From positions 1-48,097 of the forward strand of contig CAMJUL010000024.1 of NCBI GenBank assembly GCA_946408995.1: a stretch of DNA of 48,097 nucleotides. The letters run 5' to 3'. Shown piece after piece: positions 16,661 through 25,099 of the stretch (the stretch's first letter is position 1; the number at the start of each line of letters is the position of its first letter). The notes under the pieces were generated by a model that was not told the DNA's origin, ran no database searches, and worked only from the letters and a program-made list of their open reading frames with translations. This DNA is from an uncultured Clostridia bacterium (lineage in GTDB: Bacteria; Bacillota; Clostridia; Christensenellales; Aristaeellaceae). A program made the position numbers and the translations under genes.

Positions 16661-16727
16661 AAAAACAGCCTACCATTCAGGTCGGTAATATGGACGGGGC
16701 CTCCGGGCCCCGCGGGAGGAAGCCGCC

Positions 16728-17642
16728 ATGACCCTGCAGCAGATCCATTACGTCATCGCCATTGCCGAAGCGGGTTCCCTGGGGAAGGCCGCAGAAAAGC
16801 TTTTCGTGGCCCAGCCTTCCCTGACCAGCGCGGTGAAGGAACTGGAAAAGGAGTTTTCCATTCAGCTGTTCCACCGTTCCTCCCGGGGGGTGACCCTGAC
16901 CACCGAGGGAATGAAATTCCTGCCCTATGCCCGGCAGGTGTACGACCAGTACCTGAACCTGATGGAGGAGTACGGCCGCATCGAGAAGCGCAGGGCCAGC
17001 TTCGCGGTCTCCACCCAGCACTACTCCTTCGCGGTGAAGGCCTTTGTGGAGATGACAAGGCAGGTGGACGTGGCGGAATACGAACTGGCCATCCGGGAGA
17101 CCCGTACCCAGGAGGTGATCCGGGACGTGGCCGGCATGCGCAGCGAGATCGGGGTCCTGTACCTGAACGGGGCCAACCGCAGGCCGCTGGAAAAGCTCTT
17201 CCACACCGAGGGGCTCGTTTTCCACCCCCTGATCACCTGCGGCGCCTACGTCTACCTGTGGAAGGGACATCCCCTGGCGGAAAAGGCCTCCCTGACCCTG
17301 GAGGACCTGCTGCCCTATCCCTGCCTGGCCTTTGAGCAGGGGGACGTGCCCTTTTATTTTTCCGAGGAGCTGCTTTCCACCCGGGTCTACCCCCGCCTGA
17401 TCCGGTGCTGCGACCGGGCCACGGTGCTGAACCTGATGGTGGGGCTGAAGGGATACACCCTGTGCTCCGGCATCATCTGCGAGGAGCTGAGCGGCGTGGA
17501 CTACACCGCCGTGCCCTTCTCCGTGGGGCAGGACGCGTCGGACGCGGCCATGGAGATCGGGTATATCGAGCGCAGGAACGTTCCCCACACCCCCCTGGGG
17601 ATGAAATACATTGAGGAAATGAAGCGCTATCTGGCCACCTGA
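16728..17642 (+). CDS. LysR-family transcriptional regulator
   Basis: A 304-aa DNA-binding regulator. Residues 1-60 form the LysR winged helix-turn-helix (the AEAGSLGKAAEKLFVAQPSL stretch) followed by the linker helix. About 90-300 form the two-lobed effector-binding domain, of normal length. It is divergent from the T-box operon with about 570 bp between the start codons, which is the usual arrangement for a LysR protein controlling its neighbour. It may therefore add a metabolite signal to the tRNA signal of the T-box. The effector cannot be deduced. The start is the only ATG near the promoter and is preceded by GGAGGAAGCCGCC. Confidence 0.9.
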   Translation: MTLQQIHYVIAIAEAGSLGKAAEKLFVAQPSLTSAVKELEKEFSIQLFHRSSRGVTLTTEGMKFLPYARQVYDQYLNLMEEYGRIEKRRASFAVSTQHYSFAVKAFVEMTRQVDVAEYELAIRETRTQEVIRDVAGMRSEIGVLYLNGANRRPLEKLFHTEGLVFHPLITCGAYVYLWKGHPLAEKASLTLEDLLPYPCLAFEQGDVPFYFSEELLSTRVYPRLIRCCDRATVLNLMVGLKGYTLCSGIICEELSGVDYTAVPFSVGQDASDAAMEIGYIERRNVPHTPLGMKYIEEMKRYLAT

Positions 17643-17657
17643 GGGGCGAAATAGGCG

Positions 17658-17697
17658 CTCCGGTTCCCCGAAGGGGATGGACGGAGGGGGCCTTTTT
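17658..17697 (+). terminator. Likely terminator of the LysR gene
   Basis: CTCCG (17658-17662) pairs with CGGAG (17682-17686), with an inner CCCC/GGGG pair, followed by GGGGCC and TTTTT. The structure is imperfect but correctly placed 16 bp after the stop codon. Confidence 0.45.
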
Positions 17698-17706
17698 CTG
17701 TATAAT
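17678..17706 (+). promoter_or_regulatory. Promoter of the MATE transporter gene
   Basis: A perfect TATAAT (17701-17706) stands 17 bp after TGGACG (17678-17683), a four-of-six -35 match. It is 42 bp before the chosen start codon. Confidence 0.55.
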
Positions 17707-17747
17707 CGTTGGGGACCCTTCATCGTTTCTGGACGGCGGGGAAGGGA

Positions 17748-19166
17748 ATGAAAGAAAAAGGATTGCCGGAGCAAATGGATCGCGCTTTTTTTAAAAAATA
17801 CATCGGCGACAGGGCCTTTTACCGTGCGCTTGGGGTCATCGTGATCCCCATGATGCTGCAGAACGCCCTGTCCAATTTTGTGAACCTTTTGGACAACATC
17901 ATGGTGGGGGCCGTGGGAACCGAGCAGATGAGCGGCGTCTCCATCGTCAACCAGCTGATGTTCGTCTTCAACCTGTGCCTGTTCGGCGGCGTCAGCGGGG
18001 CGGGCATTTTTACGGCCCAGTTCTACGGGAAAGGGGACCGGGAAGGGGTCAGGAACACCTTCCGGTTCAAGGTTTTCCTGACGCTGGGCCTGTTTGCCCT
18101 GGGACTGGGCGTGTTCCTGACGAACGGGGAAAGGCTGATCGGCCTGTACCTGCATGAGGGCGGGGAGACCGGGGACCTCCTGGCCACGGCGGGCTACGGG
18201 CAAAAATACCTGTCGATGATGCTCTGGGGCCTGCTTCCCTTTGCTCTGCAGCAGGCCTACGCCTCCACATTGCGGGAATGCGGGGAGACCATGGTCCCCA
18301 TGAAGGCGGGCATTGCGGCCATCCTTCTGAACCTGGCGGGCAACTGGGTGCTGATCTTTGGCAACCTGGGGGCGCCGGCCATGGGGGCGGAGGGCGCGGC
18401 CCTGGCCACGGTGCTGAGCCGCTGGGCGGAGTTTGGGATCATCTGCCTCTGGACCCACCGGAACAAAAAGAAAATGCCCTTCATCGAGGGGGCCTACCGG
18501 CACATGCATGTGCCCGGGGAGCTGGTTGGAAAGATCCTCCGGAAGGGGATGCCGCTCCTTGTGAACGAGGGGCTGTGGTCCGCCGGCAACGCCATGCTGA
18601 CCCAAAGCTATTCCACCCGGGGGCTGATGGTGGTGGCGGGGATGAACATCTCCTCCACCATTGCGAACCTGTTCAACGTGCTGTGGCTCTCCATGGGCTC
18701 GGCCGTGGCCATCATGGTGGGACAGCAGCTGGGCGCCGGGGAGACCGAGCGGGTCAAGGGCACGGTGCGCAAACTGACCGCGGCCTCCATGGCCGTGGCG
18801 GTCCTTGCGGGCATGCTGCTGTTCGCGGCGGCGCCCCTGTTCCCCAGGCTGTACAACACGACCGGGGAGGTGCGCGCCCTGGCGGCGGACCTGATGCGGG
18901 TGACGGCCTTGTGCGGCGTATTGTATTCCTTCTGCCACGTCAGTTATTTCGTGCTCCGGTCCGGCGGACGGACCTGGATCACGTTCCTGTTTGATTCCGT
19001 GTATCTTTGGGCACTCAAGATCCCGGTGACCCATCTTCTCATCGCCCGGGAGGAGCTTCCGGTGGCGGTGGTTTTCGCCCTGGTGGAGATGATCGATCTC
19101 CTCAAATGCATCGCGGGCTATGTGCTTTTGAAAAAAGGCGTCTGGATCAGGAACATCGTGGAATAG
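17748..19166 (+). CDS. MATE-family efflux transporter
   Basis: A 472-aa integral membrane protein with about twelve hydrophobic segments in two repeated halves, the MATE (NorM/DinF) fold. These transporters expel cationic drugs or metabolites using a sodium or proton gradient. The N-terminal PMMLQNALSNFVNLLDNIMVG-type segment (about residues 38-58) and the second-half GMPLLVNEGLWSAGNAML (about 266-283) are typical. I use ATG 17748, just downstream of GGGGAAGGGA; an ATG at 17775 is also possible. It is followed after 17 bp by the penicillin-binding/beta-lactamase-like gene. Its substrate is unknown. Pairing with a beta-lactamase-like gene suggests a small defence unit, but this is only context. 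Confidence 0.9.
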   Translation: MKEKGLPEQMDRAFFKKYIGDRAFYRALGVIVIPMMLQNALSNFVNLLDNIMVGAVGTEQMSGVSIVNQLMFVFNLCLFGGVSGAGIFTAQFYGKGDREGVRNTFRFKVFLTLGLFALGLGVFLTNGERLIGLYLHEGGETGDLLATAGYGQKYLSMMLWGLLPFALQQAYASTLRECGETMVPMKAGIAAILLNLAGNWVLIFGNLGAPAMGAEGAALATVLSRWAEFGIICLWTHRNKKKMPFIEGAYRHMHVPGELVGKILRKGMPLLVNEGLWSAGNAMLTQSYSTRGLMVVAGMNISSTIANLFNVLWLSMGSAVAIMVGQQLGAGETERVKGTVRKLTAASMAVAVLAGMLLFAAAPLFPRLYNTTGEVRALAADLMRVTALCGVLYSFCHVSYFVLRSGGRTWITFLFDSVYLWALKIPVTHLLIAREELPVAVVFALVEMIDLLKCIAGYVLLKKGVWIRNIVE

Positions 19167-19183
19167 CGAAGGAGGGAAAGACC

Positions 19184-20797
19184 TTGACAAAACGCGTGAC
19201 GGCCCTGCTGCTCTGCCTGATGCTGCTCTTTGCCTGCGCCGCGGCGGAAACGCTGCGCGTGGGAAGCCGGGGCAGCGGCGTGTCCAGGCTGCAGACGGCC
19301 CTGAAGGAACAGGGCTATTACACCGGACGGGTGGACGGCGTGTACGGCAGGGCCACCGCGGCGGCGGTGCGCGCTTTCCAGCGCTCGTTTGGCCTGAAGG
19401 TGGACGGCATCGCCGGACCAAAGACCCAGGAGCGTTTGTACGCGCTCCCGGCCGCCTCCTCTGCGGGGACCGTCCCCGAGCCCTCCCGGACCGCCCTGCC
19501 GGCGGCCTCCGCTGCGCCCATGCAGACCGACGCCCCGGCGCAAAGCGGCGGGCCGGCGGAGAAGCTGTGGTACCTTGGCTACTGCGGGCGGGACGCGTCG
19601 GGCGCCGATCTGACCGAGGCGGTCAAAGCCTTCCAGAAAAAGGCGGGCCTGAAGCGGGACGGCATTGCCGGCCCCAAGACCCTCGCCGCCCTGGAGCGGG
19701 CCTGTCAGGAGGCGCGCGCCAACGCGCCCGGCGTGCCGGACGGGGCGGCCGCCCTCCTGAACGCCATGGCGGTCCAAAGCGGCGCGGCCTGCGGGACCCT
19801 GGTGCTTTCCCGGGATGGGGAGACCTTTCTGAACTGGTCCTTTGGCGGGGCGGATCCGGATACCTGCTTCCGCATCGCATCGGTGACCAAATGGGTGACG
19901 GCCATTGGCCTGATGACCCTGTACGACCGGGGCCTGATGGACCTGGACAGGGACGTGAGCGAGTATTTGCCCTTCCGGGTGCGCAACCCCGCCTGGACCG
20001 GAACCCCCATTACGGCCCGGATGCTGTTGAGCCATACCTCCTCCCTGTCCCCGGACGCGGAGGACTACCACCCCAACTGGTCCCGCATCGGCGCCGGCTA
20101 TGACCCGGTCTTTGACGAAAGCGTCAAGCCGGGCACCCAATACGCTTACGCGGATTTCAACGGGGCCCTGTTCGGGGCCCTTCTGGAGGCCCTGACCGGG
20201 GAAGGCGTGCAGGATTACATGGAGCGGACCGTCTTTGCCCCCCTGGGGGTGACGGCGGCCTATACCCCGAACCTGCTGCCGGCGGGCACAAAGACCATGG
20301 ATCTTCTGAACGCCTCCGGAAAGGCCGCCATCACCGTCCGCAAGGACCGGGAGCGTTCCTTTAACCGGAAGGCGGACCCGGAGGGGAACAACGGCTATAC
20401 CGTGGGCCGGCTCTACATCAACGCTTCCTCTTTGACGCGTCTGGCGCAGATGATGCTTTCCGGGGGTGAGTTCTACGGGACCCGGGTGCTGAACGCGGAG
20501 ACGGTGGCCCTGATGGAGGCGGACCAGCCGGGGCTGGCGCCAAGCCGGTACGGCCTTGGCACCGTGCGCCTCGGGCAGTTTGAAGGGGGCACCTGGTACG
20601 GCCATCAGGGCCGCTACAGCGGCCTGTCCTCCAACGTCTATTATCAGCGGGAGACAGGCCTGACCGTGGCCCTGGTGATGAACGGGTACAAGCAGGAACT
20701 GGAGGACAATGTGGTCCTGCCCGCGGTGACGGTGCTGCGCAGCGCCATGAGCCTGTGGGAAATGTGCGCGTCAGGCGCGAAGACCCCGGGGATGTAA
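19184..20797 (+). CDS. Secreted peptidoglycan-binding serine beta-lactamase-like protein
   Basis: A 537-aa exported protein. The start is TTG at 19184, with GGAGGG eight bases upstream and a signal peptide right after it. LLFACAAAE could be read as a weak lipobox or a signal peptidase I site. About residues 24-82 form a complete PG_binding_1 domain and about 140-180 a second, shorter copy (FQKKAGLKRDGIAGPKTL). About 190-520 form a class C beta-lactamase/DD-peptidase/esterase domain (PF00144 type) with SxxK as Ser233-Val-Thr-Lys236, YAD in the place of YxN, and HQGRYSG in the place of the KTG box. Family members hydrolyse beta-lactams, D-amino-acid peptides or esters. Wall-binding repeats suggest a peptidoglycan peptidase or wall-tethered lactamase. 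Confidence 0.85.
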   Translation: MTKRVTALLLCLMLLFACAAAETLRVGSRGSGVSRLQTALKEQGYYTGRVDGVYGRATAAAVRAFQRSFGLKVDGIAGPKTQERLYALPAASSAGTVPEPSRTALPAASAAPMQTDAPAQSGGPAEKLWYLGYCGRDASGADLTEAVKAFQKKAGLKRDGIAGPKTLAALERACQEARANAPGVPDGAAALLNAMAVQSGAACGTLVLSRDGETFLNWSFGGADPDTCFRIASVTKWVTAIGLMTLYDRGLMDLDRDVSEYLPFRVRNPAWTGTPITARMLLSHTSSLSPDAEDYHPNWSRIGAGYDPVFDESVKPGTQYAYADFNGALFGALLEALTGEGVQDYMERTVFAPLGVTAAYTPNLLPAGTKTMDLLNASGKAAITVRKDRERSFNRKADPEGNNGYTVGRLYINASSLTRLAQMMLSGGEFYGTRVLNAETVALMEADQPGLAPSRYGLGTVRLGQFEGGTWYGHQGRYSGLSSNVYYQRETGLTVALVMNGYKQELEDNVVLPAVTVLRSAMSLWEMCASGAKTPGM

Positions 20798-20830
20798 CGG
20801 GAAGGGCTGTCCGGAAGGGATGGTCCTGTC

Positions 20831-20856
20831 AGCCGGTCGGAAGACCGGCTTTTTTG
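20831..20856 (+). terminator. Terminator of the MATE/beta-lactamase-like operon
   Basis: An eight-pair perfect stem, AGCCGGTC (20831-20838) with GACCGGCT (20843-20850), has the loop GGAA and runs straight into a T-run. It lies 34 bp after the stop codon. Confidence 0.85.
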
Positions 20857-20860
20857 ATGC

Positions 20861-20884
20861 AAAAAAGCTGCCTCGGAGGGCAGC
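20861..20884 (-). terminator. Terminator of the glucosidase transcript (leftward)
   Basis: GCTGCC (20867-20872) pairs with GGCAGC (20879-20884). On the minus strand the stem is followed by a run of six T (20861-20866). It lies 37 bp past the glucosidase stop and back to back with the rightward terminator. Confidence 0.75.
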
Positions 20885-20920
20885 CGTTGAAAGCAGCAAA
20901 AAGGGAAAGGTCCGCGGGGA

Positions 20921-22603
20921 TCATTCCGCCGCTGTGTCCCCGCTCAAAAGAATCCGGGCCTCGTAGGGCCGGAAGACCAAAGGATCCTCCGCGGGGGGAT
21001 AATTGCAAAGAAGCTCCCGGCCGCGCAGTAGGGGAGCGGCGGCGGGCTCTGCCAGGAGCGAGGAGGAGAAGCTGCAAAGGACGGTGAGCACCTCCCCCCG
21101 CCAGCGCCGCTCGTAGGCAAAGAGCAGGGGATGGTCCTCAAGCAGGAGACGGTAGTCCCCCTCGGTGACGATCTCCAGCGTTCTGCGCAGACAAATCAGC
21201 TTCCGGTAAAAAGAGAACACGCTGTCCGGGTCGTCTATCTGACGGGCGGCGTTGAGGAAGACGTGATTGGGGTTCACCGGCAGCCAGGGGACGCCGGAGG
21301 TGAAGCCGGCGTGCGTTTCCCCGGTCCACTGCATGGGGGTGCGGGCGTTGTCTCGGCTGCGGCGGCGGATCAGGCGGAGCATCTCCTCCGGGGAGAGGCG
21401 TCCTTCCAGCGTCCATTCCCGCCAGGCGTTCAGGGTGTCGATGTCCCGGTAATCCCCGATGCCGGGCAGGGGCGTATTGGTCATGCCCAGTTCCTCGCCC
21501 TGGTATACAAAAGGGGTGCCCTGCATCATGTGCAGCAGCGCGCCGAGCATTTTGGCGGAAGCGGTCCTTTTTTCTTCCGAAGAGTCGTCTCCCAGGCGGG
21601 AAACGATGCGGGGCTGGTCGTGATTGTTCCAGTAGAGGCTGTTCCAGCCCTTGCCGTGCAGGCCGGTCTGCCAGCGGGAAAGGGTCTCCTTCAGGGCGGG
21701 CAGGGGAATGGGGTCCAGGCACCATTTGCCCCGTTCCCCCTCATCCAGGGACATATGCTCAAACTGGAAGACCATGTCCAGCTCCCCGCGGTCGGGTGAG
21801 GTGATGAGACACGCGTCCCTGACCGTGACCCCCGGGGTCTCGCCCACGGTCATGACCCGGTAGGGACGCAGCACTTCCCGGCGCATTTCCCTCAGGTACT
21901 CGTGAAGACGGGGCCCATTGACGCAGAAGGGGGCAAAATCCCCCCACCGGCCCTTTAAAGGCCCGTCCGGCAGGGCGGGATCCTTGGAGATGTAATTGAT
22001 GACGTCCATGCGGAAACCGTCCACGCCCTTGTCCAGCCAGAAGCGCATCAGGGAATGGACCTCGCGGCGCACGGCGGGATTGTCCCAGTTGAGGTCGGGC
22101 TGCTTCGGGGAGAACAGGTGCAGATAATATTCCCCGCCCTCCTCTGTCTGCGCCCAGGCCGGACCGCCGAAGGCGGAGCCCCAGTTGTTGGGCGGGCCGC
22201 CGTTTTTCCCCTCCCGCCAGATGTAATAATCCCGGAAGGGATTGTCCTTTCCCTTCCGGGCCTCCCTGAACCAGGGGTGCTCGTCGGAGGTATGGTTCAC
22301 CACCAGATCCATCAGGATCCGGATGCCCCGGCGGTGGGCTTCCCTGAGCAGGGCGTCAAAATCGGCCATGGTGCCGAATTCCGGCATGATGGCGCGGTAA
22401 TCGCTGATGTCGTAGCCGTTGTCGTCGTTGGGGGAGGCATAGATGGGATTGAGCCAGATCACATCGGCCCCCAGGCGCTGGATGTGGTCCAAATGGCAGA
22501 GGATCCCCGGCAGGTCGCCGATGCCGTCCCCGTTCGAATCGCAGAAGGAGCGGGGATAGACCTGATAAACGGTGCTTTTTTTCCACCAGGGGCTGTCTGT
22601 CAT
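20921..22603 (-). CDS. Oligo-1,6-glucosidase / alpha-glucosidase (GH13)
   Basis: A 560-aa cytosolic glycoside hydrolase of the GH13_31 type that removes glucose from the non-reducing end of isomalto-oligosaccharides or dextrin fragments. The alpha-amylase motifs are all present: DLVVNHTSDEH (region I, about 99-109), DGFRMDV with nucleophile Asp200 (region II), acid Glu255 in VGETPG (region III) and NNHDQPR with Asp329 (region IV). A valine directly after the nucleophile is the residue linked to alpha-1,6 rather than alpha-1,4 preference in this family. The start ATG overlaps the LacI stop as ATGA, so the two genes are translationally coupled and the substrate is probably what LacI senses. Length and architecture are normal. 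Confidence 0.93.
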   Translation of the reverse strand: MTDSPWWKKSTVYQVYPRSFCDSNGDGIGDLPGILCHLDHIQRLGADVIWLNPIYASPNDDNGYDISDYRAIMPEFGTMADFDALLREAHRRGIRILMDLVVNHTSDEHPWFREARKGKDNPFRDYYIWREGKNGGPPNNWGSAFGGPAWAQTEEGGEYYLHLFSPKQPDLNWDNPAVRREVHSLMRFWLDKGVDGFRMDVINYISKDPALPDGPLKGRWGDFAPFCVNGPRLHEYLREMRREVLRPYRVMTVGETPGVTVRDACLITSPDRGELDMVFQFEHMSLDEGERGKWCLDPIPLPALKETLSRWQTGLHGKGWNSLYWNNHDQPRIVSRLGDDSSEEKRTASAKMLGALLHMMQGTPFVYQGEELGMTNTPLPGIGDYRDIDTLNAWREWTLEGRLSPEEMLRLIRRRSRDNARTPMQWTGETHAGFTSGVPWLPVNPNHVFLNAARQIDDPDSVFSFYRKLICLRRTLEIVTEGDYRLLLEDHPLLFAYERRWRGEVLTVLCSFSSSLLAEPAAAPLLRGRELLCNYPPAEDPLVFRPYEARILLSGDTAAE

Positions 22604-23622
22604 ACGCCGCTCCCTTCCGGGGCGGGGCCGTCCGAACTCCGCCGTACAAGGGAGGCGGGCAGATAAATGCGGCGGCCGGTCCCGCGATTTTTGCTGTCGG
22701 TGAGAAGTTCCAGGGCAAGACGGGCAAAAGCCTTGGTGTCGATGGCCACGCTGGTCAGGGCTGGACGGCAGGTCTCCGCCAGACGGGTGTTGTCGAAGCT
22801 GACGATGGAAACGTCCTCCGGACAGCGCAGGCCCTGCTGGTTCAGGGTGGCCAGAAGATAATGGGCCGCCATGTCGCAGTGACAGACAAAGGCGGTGGGC
22901 ATTTCCCGGGGCAGAGGGATGTCGGAGCGGTACAAGCCGGTCAGCGTGTCGTTGTTCACAAGCAGCCATTCCTCCCGGTAGGGCAGCTTGTTGAGGAGCA
23001 GCGCGCTGCGATAGCCGAAATAGCGGTCGGTGATGGAACGGGTGGCGCCGGGCTGGCCCACGAACCCGATCCTGCGGTGGCCCAGGTCCGCAAGATGCTG
23101 CGTGACCAAACAGCCCCAGTGATAGTTCTCCGTCAGCACGGCGCTGGCGGATACCGCGCGGCTGTCAAAATCCAGGAGCACCATGGGACAGTCCGGCTTC
23201 TCAAGCAGCTTCAGATACGCGTCAGGCATCTCCCCGGCCACGGCCATGCCGCTGAAGGCCTCCATCTGAAAGGAGACCGGCAGGCGCATGTGCTCCCGGT
23301 CCGCGCGGCTGACGATGACCAGGGTGGCCAGGCAGCCGTTTTTCTGGCATTCTCTGGAAAAATAACCATACATGTCGCTGTAAAAGGCATCTGTCTCCAG
23401 GAAAAAATGATCTGGAACGATAAAGGCAAAACGGTCGGCGCTGTCCGGCGGGGTCCGTTCATACCCCATTTCCCTGGCGGCGTTAAAGATGGAAAGGCGC
23501 AGACCGGCACTGATGCTTCCCTTGCCACTGAAGGCCTTGGAAACAGAAACCTTGGAAATGCCCAGGCGTTCTGCGATGTCCTGCATGGTGACTTTGCCGG
23601 TTTTGCGTCGTCCGGATGGCAT
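22600..23622 (-). CDS. LacI-family transcriptional regulator
   Basis: A 340-aa repressor-type protein. Residues 11-57 are the LacI helix-turn-helix and hinge (TMQDIAERLGISKVSVSKAF), and about 65-330 the periplasmic-binding-protein-like effector domain, with LGHRRIGFVG and DVSIVSFDN as family landmarks. It is first in a leftward operon with the oligo-1,6-glucosidase and overlaps it by four bases. It likely represses its own operon until an isomalto-oligosaccharide or related sugar is present. It could also act on the nearby DUF1861/solute-binding-protein divergent promoters, since no other regulator gene lies close to them. The ATG at 23622 follows GGGAGCTGATCAG. Confidence 0.92.
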   Translation of the reverse strand: MPSGRRKTGKVTMQDIAERLGISKVSVSKAFSGKGSISAGLRLSIFNAAREMGYERTPPDSADRFAFIVPDHFFLETDAFYSDMYGYFSRECQKNGCLATLVIVSRADREHMRLPVSFQMEAFSGMAVAGEMPDAYLKLLEKPDCPMVLLDFDSRAVSASAVLTENYHWGCLVTQHLADLGHRRIGFVGQPGATRSITDRYFGYRSALLLNKLPYREEWLLVNNDTLTGLYRSDIPLPREMPTAFVCHCDMAAHYLLATLNQQGLRCPEDVSIVSFDNTRLAETCRPALTSVAIDTKAFARLALELLTDSKNRGTGRRIYLPASLVRRSSDGPAPEGSGV

Positions 23623-23696
23623 CTGATCAGCTCCCGAAAAAAGATTTCCAGAAAGATGGGAAAAAGAGCGGTCCTTGCTGTTTTCGGTTATTGATT

Positions 23697-23725
23697 ATTA
23701 TACGGACGGCGTGAACCCGTGTCAA
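23697..23725 (-). promoter_or_regulatory. Perfect-consensus promoter of the LacI-glucosidase operon
   Basis: On the minus strand, TTGACA (23720-23725), exactly 17 bp, then TATAAT (23697-23702): both boxes match consensus fully. A promoter this strong upstream of a LacI gene suggests tight repression. Confidence 0.85.
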
Positions 23726-23727
23726 GA

Positions 23728-23765
23728 AAACGCCCGGCAACAGGGCTTAAGCAGGGGCCCGGGGG
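23728..23765 (-). terminator. Possible weak terminator after the first DUF1861 gene
   Basis: On the minus strand, an imperfect GC-rich hairpin (CCCGG with CCGGG, plus inner CCCTG-type pairing) is followed by CGTTTTC. It lies between the DUF1861 stop and the LacI promoter. The T-run is short, so this is tentative. Confidence 0.3.
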
Positions 23766-23789
23766 ACGCAAATCAGGCGGGATACGGGC

Positions 23790-24734
23790 TTATTCCTCGT
23801 AAGGGGAGAAGGGATCGGGGATCAGGGCGCACCAGGCCTCACAGTCGGATACGCCGGTGTAGAGCATTGCTTGCCCGCCTTCACGGCGGAGAATGCCGCC
23901 GGTAAAGAGCACATCGATCAGATCCGGACGCTTGCAGGCGGGGGAGGAGCACAGGTCGCCGCGGCAGGCGACGATCCGGGGAGCGGTGTGCAGCGTGGTG
24001 CGGGGGTCCAGGACAAAGGCCATGGACTGGTAATGCAGGCCGCCTTCGGCCCGGAAGGCCCAGTGGCCCATGACGCCCAGCAGGCCGTTTTTGAGCAGGT
24101 GCACGTCGTTGGCCCCGCCCCATTCCTCCGGGAGGAAGAAGGAGGGATCCACCTTCGCCTCCAGCAGGGTGTCGGCGTTCAGTTCCTCAAGGCCGGAAAG
24201 GAGGATGAACCCGATCCTGCCCAGGCCGCCCTTCTTTCCCTGGGGCCGGGTGAACACGGCGACGCGGTGGTCGGCCGTTTCGCACAGACGGATGTCCTTC
24301 ATCCGGGCGGGGCCCTGGGCGAAGAGGCGGAGCTCCTTTGGCGTCCTTCCACGGAAGAACAGGGTGTGCCAGGAGATGATGCGGCTGTCGTCCAGGGGAT
24401 GGGTCACCACCTGCACCCCGCCCAGGACGATCTCATCGCCGATCCGGGTCACGAAGGGGTCCTGAAGGTTTTTGAAGGTCATCTCCGGCAGGACGGCGGT
24501 ATAGGTCTCCTCGCCGGTCCTCTCAAACAGGCGCACCACGGACAGCTCGCTGCCGCGGGGCTCGACCCGGCCGGCAAGGTAGGTCTTTCCCGCGCACTCA
24601 AAGGGCACGGAAATGTTGTATACGTCCATGCCTTCCACGCCGAGGAAGGTCAGGGGACGGGGGGAGAAGACGCTCCGCGGGGCGCAAAGCGCCTCTTTGC
24701 AGGGGACGGGCGTGAGCGAAGGGGACCATTCCAT
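23790..24734 (-). CDS. DUF1861 family protein, copy 1
   Basis: A 314-aa soluble protein without a signal peptide. Family landmarks shared with the second copy at 38727-39665 are VEGMDVYNISVPFE (about residues 34-47), PARMKDIRL (about 138-146) and VAVFTRPQ (about 155-162). Spaced beta-strand motifs suggest a five-bladed propeller like that of GH43/GH130 enzymes; this fold is inferred, and the family has no established function that I know. The start has AGGAGGTGCCCCC upstream. It is divergent from the solute-binding-protein gene, and both promoters share an AGTTAAC element, so it is probably in the same glycan regulon as the transporter locus. Possible roles are phosphorylase-like or glycosidase-like processing of an imported sugar. 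Confidence 0.75.
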   Translation of the reverse strand: MEWSPSLTPVPCKEALCAPRSVFSPRPLTFLGVEGMDVYNISVPFECAGKTYLAGRVEPRGSELSVVRLFERTGEETYTAVLPEMTFKNLQDPFVTRIGDEIVLGGVQVVTHPLDDSRIISWHTLFFRGRTPKELRLFAQGPARMKDIRLCETADHRVAVFTRPQGKKGGLGRIGFILLSGLEELNADTLLEAKVDPSFFLPEEWGGANDVHLLKNGLLGVMGHWAFRAEGGLHYQSMAFVLDPRTTLHTAPRIVACRGDLCSSPACKRPDLIDVLFTGGILRREGGQAMLYTGVSDCEAWCALIPDPFSPYEE

Positions 24735-24800
24735 GGGGGCACCTCCTGAAAATCGGCCGGGACGGCCAAACAATGAAGGAAACTGAGTTAACCGAATTAG

Positions 24801-24830
24801 ATTATAGAAGAACAAAAACACCGGTGTCAA
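24801..24830 (-). promoter_or_regulatory. Promoter of DUF1861 copy 1
   Basis: On the minus strand, TTGACA (24825-24830) and TATAAT (24801-24806) are both perfect, with an 18-bp spacer. An AGTTAAC element overlaps the predicted start of transcription. Confidence 0.75.
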
Positions 24831-24962
24831 GAAAAAAAGCCCCCTGGAATTTCTCGCCAGATCCCCCGAAAAACCTGAAAACAAGGGGAGTTAACAAAAA
24901 TTAACAACAGGAAAACACAAAAAAGTAAAAGTAACAAATATCCTGAAAATCGGAAACAGGCC

Positions 24963-24991
24963 TTGACACAACATGTTTTCAGTGGTAAAAT
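24963..24991 (+). promoter_or_regulatory. Promoter of the glycan transporter locus
   Basis: TTGACA (24963-24968), a 17-bp spacer and TAAAAT (24986-24991) make a strong promoter about 110 bp upstream of the solute-binding-protein ATG. Confidence 0.8.
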
Positions 24992-25099
24992 AACAGCACG
25001 AAAGCGACACGTCCTGCCCCCTTCACCCTATTTAAGTTAACCCACAGAAAAGTAACAAAATCAGGACGGATGCCGCGGAAAAATGAGGAGGAACGAAAC

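Larger units (their letters stand above)
24735..25099. promoter_or_regulatory. Divergent control region with three AGTTAAC elements
   Basis: This AT-rich 365-bp spacer contains two divergent promoters and the motif AGTTAAC three times on the plus strand: 24786-24792, 24889-24895 (followed by an ATTAAC at 24900-24905) and 25035-25041. The GTTAAC core is palindromic. The first copy falls at about +2 to +8 of the leftward transcript and the third in the leader of the rightward transcript, positions typical of repressor operators. The binding protein is unknown. The rightward mRNA would have a leader of about 100 nt. Confidence 0.55.

Noticed and set aside
16671-16687. TACC-N9-GGTA as a LysR operator
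   Set aside because: It lies downstream of the LysR promoter and does not fit the T-N11-A rule, so it is mentioned with the promoter but not called a site.
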